Source of the DNA: Neurospora crassa OR74A
Taxonomy: Eukaryota > Ascomycota > Sordariomycetes > Sordariales > Sordariaceae
DNA: 64,000 nucleotides
Assembly: GCF_000182925.2 (NCBI RefSeq)
Contig: NC_026501.1
Location: 8,907,917-8,971,916, forward strand
Direction of reading: 5' to 3'
The notes beneath the pieces are model-generated. The model was not told the origin of the DNA and searched no databases. It worked only from the letters and a program-made list of their open reading frames with translations. Within the stretch, counting starts at the first letter, position 1. The number at the start of each line of letters is the position of its first letter. This document shows positions 1 to 9,973 of the stretch, piece after piece. Both the position numbers and the translations under genes were made by a program.

Positions 1-2307
1 ACCAAGCACTTGCTCCGATCGAGAAGTGTACCTAAGCTCAAGTATGTGACTACTTATTAAAGCAATGACAATGAGCAGATCACATTGTTCTGCCGTTCAG
101 GCAACCAAGCAGTTTCCACAAGCAGTAAATAGAAGCCTTTGGGTGTTTCCTGTCTTACCCATAACACAAAAACAGTGTCATCCTTTCAGGGAATTGGTCT
201 TGTCCTTCAAGGTGGGCTTCAAAACTAGTTCAAAGCACTGCTTGTCTTGACAGCAGCAGGCATGGCCGTGCTATTGAGCAGACGCGGCTTGACACCACTG
301 GATGTATCAAGCGTCCTCGGCACTTTGAACTGGAGAATTTGGTTTGTCCATCTCAACGCTGTTTGGACAGAGACAAGTGAGCTCTCGTCGTCGTGCTCGC
401 GTTACCGTGGTGTCGGTATCCTATCCCCGGAGTGGTCCGTGCACTCGTGAGTCTCGGCGAAGAATTAGACGTGGCACGTGTGGTTGACAGACAGCCCGTC
501 TTCTTTAGCGAAGTCGGTAGCCGTGAACCCTTGTCGTCGACACGCAGCATGTGATCGACACCAATGCGGCATCACACTGTTGCAGCAAGCAATGTCCAGC
601 ATTGATGTTTCAGTCCGTCGGGTGTCTAGACGGGAAGCGTCTCTTGCCCGTAAAGCTGACATCGGCTCATAGACGCAAGACTGGGCTGTAGCCGAGGAGG
701 GAGCCTGCCCCAGTCTTTCGACGGAACCAATTTGCTGTCGTGGTGGTGATATTCGAAACGGCCAAAGCATTCTAACCATGCGACGCGACCATACAACTGC
801 CACTCGACCCGACAGGCAACATCTTTTTCAGAGTGACACGTGACAGTATCTATCACTTCTGCGCAATGGGGTCGCTTTCGGGGACCATCGGTCACCTTGA
901 GCCCCTTGTCCGTGGATCTCAGAGTTGTTGCCTCCGACGCCGAGTCGCGATGAAGAACGAGAGTACAATACTTGCGGTGAGGAGGCCGGAGCTCTGAATG
1001 GTCGGCGGAGACGGGCTCGACATCAGTCCGGCATCCAAATGTCGGATGAGGCAACGAAAAGCTGAAAGAAAAGCACCCTACTCGCAGGGGAAAGTACGGA
1101 AGCTGCCTTTTCGATGTGGATAAGCAAGATCTGCTTCCATCATCTCGAATGATAGTGTAGTTGCGGGAGCTCGTGGGTTGATGTGCAGTTGAGACCTGCC
1201 CTGCTGTGCTGACAAACAATGAGGCGTATATATGTTGATCTTGTGGTACTATACTGTGACCGACATGTGCCCTGGGTAGGTAGGTATGTATGAGCGGTGA
1301 TTGATGTTGTTGGAGGGTGTCTCAAATTGTCGAGACCCTGGTGATGTGTTTTACAGGCGCCCGTTGATGGAATGTGGGACGGCAGGCGGGAAGATGGTGG
1401 CGCCTTTGCGGCTGTATCCGTACCTCTATCCGTACAGTGGTGGCGCCAGGAACGATACGCCGGAATAGTACACTAGTGTAGTCGCGCAGTGCCCTGAGGC
1501 GGCCCTGTGGCAGGTACAGTATTATACAATTCAGGTAATTCCACGAGGGGAACCAACAGCCACCGCAATTAGGTAGGTACTTTCTTTTTCTTTTTCTCTC
1601 AAACGGGAAAGGAGGGTTGCAATGACCTGCCTGTACCTCTAGTTGCGGGTGAACTCACTGTACCTAGGTAGGGTATGAATGGCTACAGGTATTCCATTCC
1701 AGCGCCCACCCGACCGGAGGGGATTCCGGTATATCGTAATGTAGCTTCCTGCCCGGGCGTTAGGTAGGTCGGCTCTTCTGGATTCGGTTGATGTCGGGTC
1801 ACATTCTGGTCTCGCATCTGTCGTCGCTTCCACAATCAGGCAGGTGACTGCTGCAGTTGGACATTGGAGACCTCTAGGAAGGCGCAGACGACGATGCAGT
1901 GACGACCTAGACACGAGACGCGGGGAGGCCGGGAGTACCTAGACTACATACAAGTAGGTGAGCGCGGTAAACAATACCTTACGTAACCCCACTTTGGACA
2001 TGGGACGGGATGGAACCCGACCTCGCCCGCGGTGGATACCTCTCTAGGCGGGGCAGAAGAAATGACGGGAATGGAGTGTTCGTCCACTTTGTTGGATCTC
2101 CCTCGCAATCCAATAACGGTTCTCCATTGCTTTCCTTCCAATCTATTGAATCCTTCCCGCAGGCATCGACACACCTTCACGCAACGGCACTCTTTCTTTC
2201 TTTCTTCTACTGCGTACTGCGACACTCCAGTCACTGCGACGAACTCTTGAGCAGTTTTTCCAACACTGTGTGTATCAGCCTCCCGGTTGGCGTCACCGTC
2301 GCATTGG

Positions 2308-2364
<57 letters not shown>

Positions 2365-3142
2365 CTTTTTCAAATCTTTTTTTAGCATCGATCGTACAGT
2401 TCGTTATCGGACAAACCCTTCCGGCTGTGCTGGATTTCGTCCTGTTTTTCGCTCTCGCTACTTGTGTCGCTGCCATCACGTATCAAATCTCTTCATGTTG
2501 CACAACAGGAGCGGCCAAGATACAAGCCACAACTCAACGTCCATTCCATTGTCAACGTCGACGGATGAACCTACCGTGACTGCTACACTACACAGTCCCC
2601 TGCCTAGGTCATCTGGTGAGCTACATACCACCTGACACTACCTGGCTACCTGGCACTTTCCAGCCTATCCAGTACCATCAAAAGACACCGTCCACTCCGC
2701 CGGGCCAGTAGCGTAGCTTCGTTGATGCCGAGCAGCCATGGTATTGGCGACACTCAACAGGCACCTATGTATCCAAAAATGCCACCCTTCTAGAACTGTG
2801 TATACTGCGTAGGTAGGTAAGCAACTGTCCTGTTTCTCTTTTACCTCTTCTGCATTTGTTCCCTTTTCACTTTGCCTTGCATTGGGTATTCCCTTTATTA
2901 TATTCCCCTTGAGATGTGTCACATATCACACGCCCACGCGATCCCGTCCTGATCCTGGTGCGATCAACGTCGATTACCAGAAGTATGTTGAGTGTCAGGG
3001 CACCAACATCCACGAGCCACGCCATGCCCCCGACCACCAACACGGACGCTTACCAAGTGGAAGGGACGGGGAGCCGGATGACATGGCTCGCATACCGTAT
3101 GGGGCATGTCGCCAAGTACACTGCCCTGGACTACTCAAGACA
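1..3142. other. Gene-poor left flank with no supportable gene
   Basis: I see no recognisable coding exon here. The longest open frame is a 197-codon minus-strand frame (626-1219) whose translation resembles no family I know and has ordinary random composition. The stretch holds short TAGGTA/CCTAGG-type repeats (around 1280, 1570, 1660 and 2810) and a very long T homopolymer at 2310-2362. It probably contains upstream regulatory DNA of the transcription factor gene that starts at 4066, or the edge of an unseen neighbour. Confidence 0.5.
2310..2362. repeat. Poly-T homopolymer, 53 nt
   Basis: An uninterrupted run of 53 T follows a GGGG. It lies in a gene-free region. It is not preceded by any coding sequence I can recognise on the minus strand, so it does not look like the poly-A tail of a retrocopy. 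Exact length in the assembly may be unreliable. Confidence 0.9.
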
Positions 3143-3281
3143 TGGATATAAAAGCTTAGCTCGGTTTTTTACGGGTGGCAACGAACGTTGATTCACGCAC
3201 AGGAAATGGCTCTCCTGTCGTCTGTCTGCTCCCTTTTTCTTGTACCATCGTTAGGTGTGCCGAGCTAAGCTTCTATATCCA
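3143..3281. repeat. Inverted repeat, 22-bp arms around a 95-bp spacer
   Basis: The left arm (3143-3164) and the right arm (3260-3281) are reverse complements with a single mismatch; both contain AAGCTTAGCTCGG or its complement. The spacer is about 95 bp. An RNA of either strand could fold into a long hairpin. The layout fits a MITE-like remnant or a regulatory hairpin upstream of the transcription factor gene. No target-site duplication is evident at the ends. Confidence 0.7.
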
Positions 3282-4065
3282 CGCACAAGTGTAGAGGAGC
3301 TGCTGAGCTGCTCGAGCTCCTTCAAGATGGAGAGCATTTGCTGATTTGCAATGGCAAAAAGAGTCCAAAAGGTTCCTCTGGAGCCTTCGATAGGCTCTTG
3401 CTCATCTCGTTAGTACCTCCTGCTACCCCCGGCAGCCAACGTCGGCGAGTAGTTTGGCCGCAGAGGTGTAAGAGGACTTTTTCTGGCGGGTCCAATATAC
3501 CCCCCCCCCGTCTAGCCCAAACAAGTAGCATTTCGACCTATCATGGAAATCAGATGGACCTCTGTGGCTCTGGACCCCCCGTTCCGCCTCCTGAAGCTCC
3601 AGCAAAGCCCCCCCCTTTGGATCCACCAACCCGGCCGTCCTAAACGACCCGAGAACCCAGTCCTGGACTTCTCGCCAGTCTCCTCATTCCCAAGCTTTCC
3701 CCAGTTTCGATTTTCCACTTCTCAGGGACCTGACCTGGATCCCAAAGGGCCTCAACTGGACCCTACCTGGCCGAAAAAGGGTAAAGACGCAGCTCCCGCC
3801 CGGCCAAACTCCACACCCCGCACTTTGCCAACAACTGCGCCAACCAGTCACCAAAGAATCGACGAATCCGGCTGTCGGCTGCTATTCTGTCCGGCCCTAG
3901 ACGTGCCACCGCCAAAATCGTCCAGGCCATCCGGCTTTATGTGCAGGCTTGGGCTTCGACTACTCGACGACGTCAACATCGAAGAGGGCATGACAACACA
4001 GCTCAGCCAGATGACGCGACGGCAACAACGAGGGCCCCCATCCATCTGAAGAATCAACTGCCAAA
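3282..4065 (+). other. Upstream region of the transcription factor gene, with a long upstream ORF
   Basis: This is a C-rich 780-bp stretch before the transcription factor start. A 168-codon open frame (ATG at 3543, stop at 4049) ends only 16 nt before the ATG at 4066. Its translation is proline-rich and unrecognised. It may be leader sequence or chance. If it lies in the mature mRNA it would act as a strong upstream ORF. Transcription start and any leader intron cannot be placed from sequence alone. Confidence 0.4.
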
Positions 4066-7000
4066 ATGAGTGAAGCCGCGCCTGTTCATCGCTGCCCCGT
4101 CTGCTATAAGACGTACAAGCGTCGGGAGCATCTGCAAAGACATCGCGCTTCACACACCTCGGAACGCCCACATCGTTGCATTCTGTGCAGTGCCTCTTTC
4201 CAACGGACAGACGTCTTGAAGCGTCATATTCAGACATGCGACGGGCTGCCTCATGGCTCGTCTGGCCGCCGAAGGGCCTGCGACAGATGCGTTCGCCAGA
4301 AAAAAGCTTGCAACTCGGCCCAGCCCTGCCAAAATTGCTCAAAACGCGCAGTCCAATGCTTGTACTCGAGCGTTGGTAGTTCATCGACAAGCCAGGACGG
4401 AGAAGCGGGTAGCACCAGTGCTGCCAACTCGGTTGAGAGCTTTTCCAACACGCCCAGCACTCAGCAGCAACAGCAACAGCAACAACAGCAACAGCAACAA
4501 CAGCAACAACAGCAACAGCAACAACAGCAACAGCAACAACAGCAACAGCAACAACAGCAGCAACAACAGCAGCCACAGCAACAGCAACAACAGCAGCAGC
4601 AGACTCAGCAATATCAGCATCAACAGTTCCTTCATCAACAGCCTCAGCAGCTTCACCAGCAACAGCAGCAGCAGCAACAAGAACAACAACAACAACAACA
4701 ACGACAGCAACAACGACAACAACAACAACAACAGCAACACCAACAGCAACACCAACAGCAACACCAACAGCAACACCAACAGCAACACCAACAGCAACAC
4801 CAACAGCAACACCAACAGCAGCAGCATCAGCCGATTTATCTCCAGCAACAGCACCAGTATCAGCACCAACAATATCATCATCATCAACAACAGCAGCAGC
4901 AGCAGCAGCATCCGCAGCGACCGCCACACCACCAATTCCAGCCGCAACAACACCAACAACAGACCTACCAGCAGCATCCACACCAGCAGCAACACAATCA
5001 ACAGCAGCGCCATCATCACAACGTCCTCCACGCTCAAGTTACCCAACCACTCACCCAGATCCCTCAAATAGCTCCGGTACCGGTTCCCCAGATACCCCGT
5101 AATCACCAAGTTCCGGTTCCCCAGATTCTTCAACAGTCCCATCAGTCCCACCAGCCTCATTCAGCTCATCAGCCTCATCATGTACCCTTCCACCACCCCG
5201 GTGTGGCCCACTTTGACGACCTCGACAACCTCCTTCAGGACGCTGCTGGCCAGTTCCCGATGCTTGGACACCAGGACACCCATATCCCCGACTGGATTGA
5301 GATGGAGCTACCCATGGGCACTCATGCAATGGATACTCCGGAAGGTAACACCACGTCCAGGTCGACTCCCTCTTCAGAAACTCATCGTGGCTACTCTTTT
5401 GACTTCCTGTATGATTTCACTAGTAGGACTGGTCTCGTTGACTCGTTTGAATGCGGCACTCATGCGCAAAGGAGGGCGGTCGTAGATGCCTTCTATGCAT
5501 CATATGCCGAGCAGCAAAAACACCATCAACAGCTACAACAGATACAGCAGCAGCAGCAGCAGCAGCAACAACACCTCAAAGCACAGCAACAGATTCAGGG
5601 CCAGCTTGAATTCCACCCAATGTTTCCGCAACTACAACATCATATGGGTCAGCCCCCACTTTCGCCCGCTTCGTCGTCAGCTGTCTCAATTTCGGCTACG
5701 TCGAATGATTATAGCTATATGCCATGGACTCCTTGGTCCTCTTGGCTCAGTAATCCAATTATTATCAAGCTGCAAGAGATTGTGGTTTCGATCATGAATG
5801 TAGTCAGACATAAACCGTCTAACAGTACTTTGGGTACTCTGACTTGGACACCCGATAAAGAGCAGGAGTGTCTTCAATTCTTTTCGCCGCAGAGGTTTGC
5901 CAAGTTCCTTGAACTGTTCTGGTCATGCTGGCATCCAAATGTCAACTTTATGCATCGCCCTTCCTTCGACCCCACCAGCGCAAAGCCGACTCTGCTGGCG
6001 GCTATGGCTTTGACAGGCAAGTAACGTGCGTTCTGCCATTTCGTCGTCGAGTTGCCAAACTAACGCCCCTCAGGTGCCTCGGTCTCTCCGGATGAGCAAG
6101 ACACCAAGGACGCAAAAGTGTGGTTTAACTGTGTTGAGGAGATGGTCTTCACGGATGACGACTTTTGTAGCGACACTGAGCCTGGTTCACCGGCCGACGA
6201 TGATGCCAATCCTGCTTCAGCTCTACATTGCAAACGAAAACTCCAAGCCCTGCAAGCTTCGTACATCGTCTGCCTTTATCAGAATTGGGAAGGTTCAGAC
6301 GCTAGCAAGAGGAGGATTCGTCGCCATCGCTTCAACACTGTGGTATCTGTGAGTAGCTTTGTGTATTGCGTTTGACAGTGCTGGGAAACACTAACCTTGT
6401 ACTCCGTTATCAGGTGGCGAGAGACATCGGCATTCCTATGGCGAAGCATCTCGAATATGGCCGGCTGCTCAGACATGAGTTTGACTGGCACGAGTATGTG
6501 GTGAGGGAAGAACTTATACGGTAAGCGTACCCGCACCTTGGAATAATCGAAGAACCGGGAAACTGACGAGTGGGTCATGTAGCACCTTCCTGTGGGTATT
6601 CCTTCTCGATACAGCCTTTGTGATCTTCAACAATCTCCCTCACCGCATGGTTATTAAGGAGATGAGAATGCACATGGCTAGTCCAGAAGCGGTCTTCCAA
6701 GCTCCGACAGCAGAGAAGTGCCTCGAGGAGATTTACCAGTGGATGCCTTCGTCGAGTCCTATTTGCAACACTCTGCTCCGCGACGTGCTCGAAAACGTCA
6801 TCGGCACCACCCTTGACGCAGACACGTTGCAGCGGTTGGCTCGACTTGGGCCCCTCAATTTGTTTGTCGTTGTTTCCGGTGAGTAGCCCTCTTTGCCCCC
6901 TTTATCTTGTCCCTTTCTTTTGGTATCCCACTATTCGCCATCATGATGGTGATTAATGCTGATCCGTGGTTATTGCTCAGTGTTCCATTATATGATATTC

Positions 7001-7426
7001 CAGCACCAGAATTTGTTCGGGGTAGAAGGTCAACTTGTGCCGATCCGTAATGGCCTGGATAATTGGATAACGATCTGGGAGTTGTGGTGCGACCACTGGT
7101 CGTCTACGCCGCCCCACTGCATGGCAGCCAGCGACAACCTCACACCCGCAAACATGTGGAAAAGGATCGGTTTCATCCGGTGTTCGGCCGAGTACTGGCT
7201 TCTTGGCAGTCTCCTCACGGATCGTATCGCGCGAAAGACATCAGGCGGCGTTAGAGAAAACCAGGGCAAGGGGTCGTCTCCGGACTCTTACCCCGACGAG
7301 TTGACAGGAAGCGGCAAAGGCAAATCGAACGACCCGATTCTCATCAAGTACGACCAAACCAGCATGCGACAGGTCAACGAGCTGATCAGCGACTTTAAGA
7401 AAATCCAGCTTGAGGAAATTGAATGA
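4066..7426 (+). CDS. C2H2 plus Zn(II)2Cys6 fungal transcription factor with long polyglutamine region
   Basis: Predicted exons are 4066-6016, 6074-6348, 6414-6520, 6583-6878 and 6981-7426, giving 1024 residues. Two zinc fingers open the protein (C10/C13/H26/H30, then C38/C41/H54/C58, a C2HC variant). A binuclear cluster C72-x2-C75-x6-C82-x5-C88-x2-C91-x6-C98 follows. Residues about 133-280 are almost all glutamine, with an HQQQ array; a second Q run lies near 490-503. The C-terminal half carries the fungal transcription factor (Fungal_trans type) regulatory domain: LLAAMALTG continues across intron 1 into ASVSPDEQD and WFNCVEEMVF. This makes it a nuclear DNA-binding regulator; targets are unknown. 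Intron 1 starts with GCAAGT rather than GT: the GT reading 4 nt downstream, joined to the AG at 6073, meets a stop at once. Later introns are ordinary. The ATG at 4066 is the first in frame directly before the fingers. Confidence 0.9.
4462..4900 (+). repeat. CAG/CAA glutamine tract with HQQQ tandem array, inside the transcription factor exon 1
   Basis: Mixed CAG and CAA codons encode an unbroken run of about 37 glutamines (4462-4572), followed by Q-rich sequence broken by H, P, Y, L and R. At about 4738-4820 a 12-bp unit CACCAACAGCAA repeats about seven times, coding HQQQ. The CAA/CAG mixing suggests an old, partly stabilised expansion. Complementary-strand frames over it give long but artificial leucine- or valine-rich ORFs. 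Confidence 0.9.
6017..6073 (+). other. GC-AG intron 1 of the transcription factor gene
   Basis: The donor reads ACAG|GCAAGT, the usual context of the minor GC-AG class, with branch-type CTAAC at 6060-6064 and acceptor CCTCAG at 6073. Removing 57 nt keeps the frame and restores the family segment TGASVSPDE. A GT donor at 6021 paired with the same acceptor would run into TGA after a few codons. Confidence 0.85.
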
Positions 7427-8275
7427 CAAAACGAGTAATGGGTTAGGTATTCCAAGGGTAAGGAAAGGTAACGAAAGAGGGACGATGATGTTGGATATTG
7501 GGACGGCGCAGCACTTTTGGGTTTGACAGTCGGACACAGTAAAGGGATACAGCGCTATCACTCTTTTAAGGAATCATCACTCAGTTTCTGAGAAGTAAGA
7601 CATGATTGAGTGTCCACCCGCGAAGCTACAGTAGCCACCGTGCCACCCCAAGATCTGACATCTGCCTTACCGATCTTGTGGCCCAACCGTCTTGGCCCAC
7701 GAAAACTAGGGACAGTGACCAGTACCACGGTGACTGTGCGAAGGTTGAAAGGCAAGCTGGTATGCGTGGCCGTCCTTCGAGGTGTCTTGACATCTGCGGT
7801 TTCCCACCCGCCCACCCCCGAGTCCGCAAAATCGACATGCGCGATCACTTGAAGCTATTCCGTCAGCCCCACCACACCATCCACATTGTACTGCGGGCCG
7901 TTGCACGTGTTTGGATCCCACCTCCATGTCCGCCAACCTGCTTGGAGCGGGCCCTCCCCTATCGCCGATACTACCATCCTTGCTCATCTTGCCTATCCCC
8001 TCCCCAAATCCCACCAGTACTCCGATCCCAAGTCGCTTTGGGGACATGGAGAGCATCAATGGCAAAGGCAGTCTGAAAATCAAATTCCAAAGGAGAGAGA
8101 TTGGCGAGACGTGCATCCAGCATCAAGACACGAGTGCTGGTGTTGACGACTGACTCGTAGATCTATTAATTGCCCCGAAGTTTCCGCCACAAGATGAAAA
8201 CTATCACCCCAAGAAACATCCCCCAACCAACCAACCACCGGTCTTCATGCCGGTTCTTGCTTGGAAGAAGGACAA
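7427..8275. other. Intergenic, transcription factor to P450
   Basis: This 849-bp stretch contains the 3' end of the transcription factor transcript and the P450 promoter. Short overlapping frames on both strands (7558-8153) show no family resemblance. No terminator or operator can be named. Confidence 0.6.
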
Positions 8276-9973
8276 ATGGCCGTCATCACAACATACCTGC
8301 CCATTGTGGTAGGCATTGCCCTCCTGATCCGTCTGCTTATGGTTGGACGGAGACCAAAGAATTATCCTCCTGGTCCCCCGACCATTCCAATCCTCGGCAA
8401 CCTTCACTTGGTATGTGAAATCGCAAAAAGCCTTTACTGAAAGGAATTAGATGATGGCTAACACCCGATGTGTTGATAGATGCCAACGAAAGATGTTCAC
8501 CTTCAGTTCGAAAAATGGGCTCGTGAATATGGGCCCGTCTACAGCCTCATTCTCGGAACCAAGGTCATGGTCGTTCTCTCCAGTGACAGGGCGGTCAAGG
8601 ACCTTCTCGACAAGAAGAGCCACATGTACTCACACAGACAGGAGATGTACGTCGGCCAGACTCTCTGCTCCGGCGACATGCGCATTCTGATGCTGGGCTA
8701 CACGGCCAAGTGGCGTATGTCCCGCAAGCTCGTCCACGCTCTCCTCAACGTCTCTTCGGCCAAGTCCTACGTCCCCTACCAAATGCTCGAGAACAAGCAA
8801 ATGCTTTACGAGATGATCACCAAGCCCGACGAGTTTCTCTACAATATCCGCCGCTACTCCAACGCCCTGACCACCACCATGGTCTACGGGTGGCGCACGC
8901 CCACCTACAACGACGAGAAGATGCGGCAGCTCTTTGACGGCTTCTCCGAGTTTGCCGAGATCAACCAGACCGGCGTGGCCGCGCTCATCGACTTCTTCCC
9001 CATCCTGCGTTACCTTCCGGACTTTCTCCTCCCCGCCCGCAAGAAGGCCAAGGAGCTGCACAAGAAGGAACTCGGTCTCTACAAGGGTCACTGGCTCAAG
9101 GCCAAGGAGGTCACGCTCAAGGGCACCATCACGCACTGCTTCTGCGAGGACGCCGTGCCCGTGCAAAAGAAGGAAGGATTCAGCGACGACGAAGCCGCCT
9201 ACATCGCCGGCACCCTTCTCGAAGCCGGCTCCGACACCACCTCGTCCACTCTCTATGGATTCGTCCAAGCCATGCTTTTGTATCCCGAAGTCCAGCGCAA
9301 GGCCCAAGAAGAGATTGACCGCGTCGTCGGCCCCGACCGCCTCCCCACCATGGACGACGAGCCCCACCTACAGTACTGCCGCGCCATCGTCAAGGAGTCC
9401 CTCCGCTGGATGCCCACCACCATCATGGGCGCCGTCCCGCATGCCGTTACCCAGGACGACTATTACAACGGATACCTGATCCCCGCCCATGCTGCCGTCG
9501 TCAACAACGCCTGGGCCATCAACCACGACCCCGTCCGCGCCCCCGAGCCCCGCAAGTTCAAGCCCGAGCGGCACCTAGACGACAAGCTTTCCCTTGCTGA
9601 CTCCGCCGCCAACCCGGATCCTACCAAGCGCGACCAGTTCACCTTTGGTGCCGGCCGGCGTATTTGCCCGGGCATTCACGTTGCCGAGCGCTCGCTTTTT
9701 CTTGGCGTTGCGCGCATGCTGTGGGGATTCAGTATCGCGCCCAAGATTGGGGTAGATGGAAAGGAAATCATTCCAGACCAGGAGAAGCTTACGCAGGGGT
9801 TTGTCTGCATGCCTGAGGAGTATCCCGCGACCATCACGCCTAGGGATGAGAGGAGGAAAGGGATCATGGAGGAGGAGTGGTTCGCGGCGGAGAGGGAGTG
9901 TTTGGATCCGGAGACGAAGCAGTGGAAGCAGGGCATGAATTGGGTGCCGAAGTTGAGTTCTACTAAGGTTTGA
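8276..9973 (+). CDS. Cytochrome P450 monooxygenase, microsomal
   Basis: Two exons (8276-8410 and 8480-9973) join in phase 0 to give 542 residues, a normal size for a fungal P450. The start at 8276 supplies an N-terminal membrane anchor (about residues 5-22, TYLPIVVGIALLIRLLMV) and the proline hinge PPGPPTIPILGN, both absent without exon 1. Visible hallmarks are the I-helix AGSDTT (about 294-299), the K-helix ESLR (E351, R354), a PERH variant of the PERF motif, and the heme loop FGAGRRICPG with the heme-ligand Cys at about 441. It should oxidise a small organic substrate at the ER membrane using a P450 reductase. The general look recalls O-methylsterigmatocystin oxidoreductase (CYP64)-like fungal enzymes, but the substrate cannot be read from sequence. 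It shares strand with the regulator upstream and the dehydrogenase downstream. Confidence 0.93.

Noticed and set aside
626-1219. 197-codon minus-strand frame
   Set aside because: No family resemblance, no convincing splice partners, and ordinary random composition.
2310-2362. Poly-T run as a possible poly-A tail of a reverse-strand retrocopy
   Set aside because: No coding remnant, target-site duplication or LINE-like sequence is seen beside it.
4738-4820. Regular 12-bp repeats resembling a CRISPR-like array
   Set aside because: There are no spacers; it is an in-frame codon repeat in a eukaryotic gene.
4253-5071. Plus-strand 272-codon frame rich in Asn/Ser
   Set aside because: It is the frame-shifted reading of the same glutamine repeat and overlaps the zinc-finger exon.
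3848-5160. Long minus-strand frames (377 and 259 codons) rich in Val/Ala or Leu
   Set aside because: They are the antisense of the CAG/CAA glutamine region; their composition follows directly from the repeat.
8630-9367. 245-codon minus-strand frame across the P450
   Set aside because: It is an antisense shadow of a GC-rich coding exon with a clear P450 reading.
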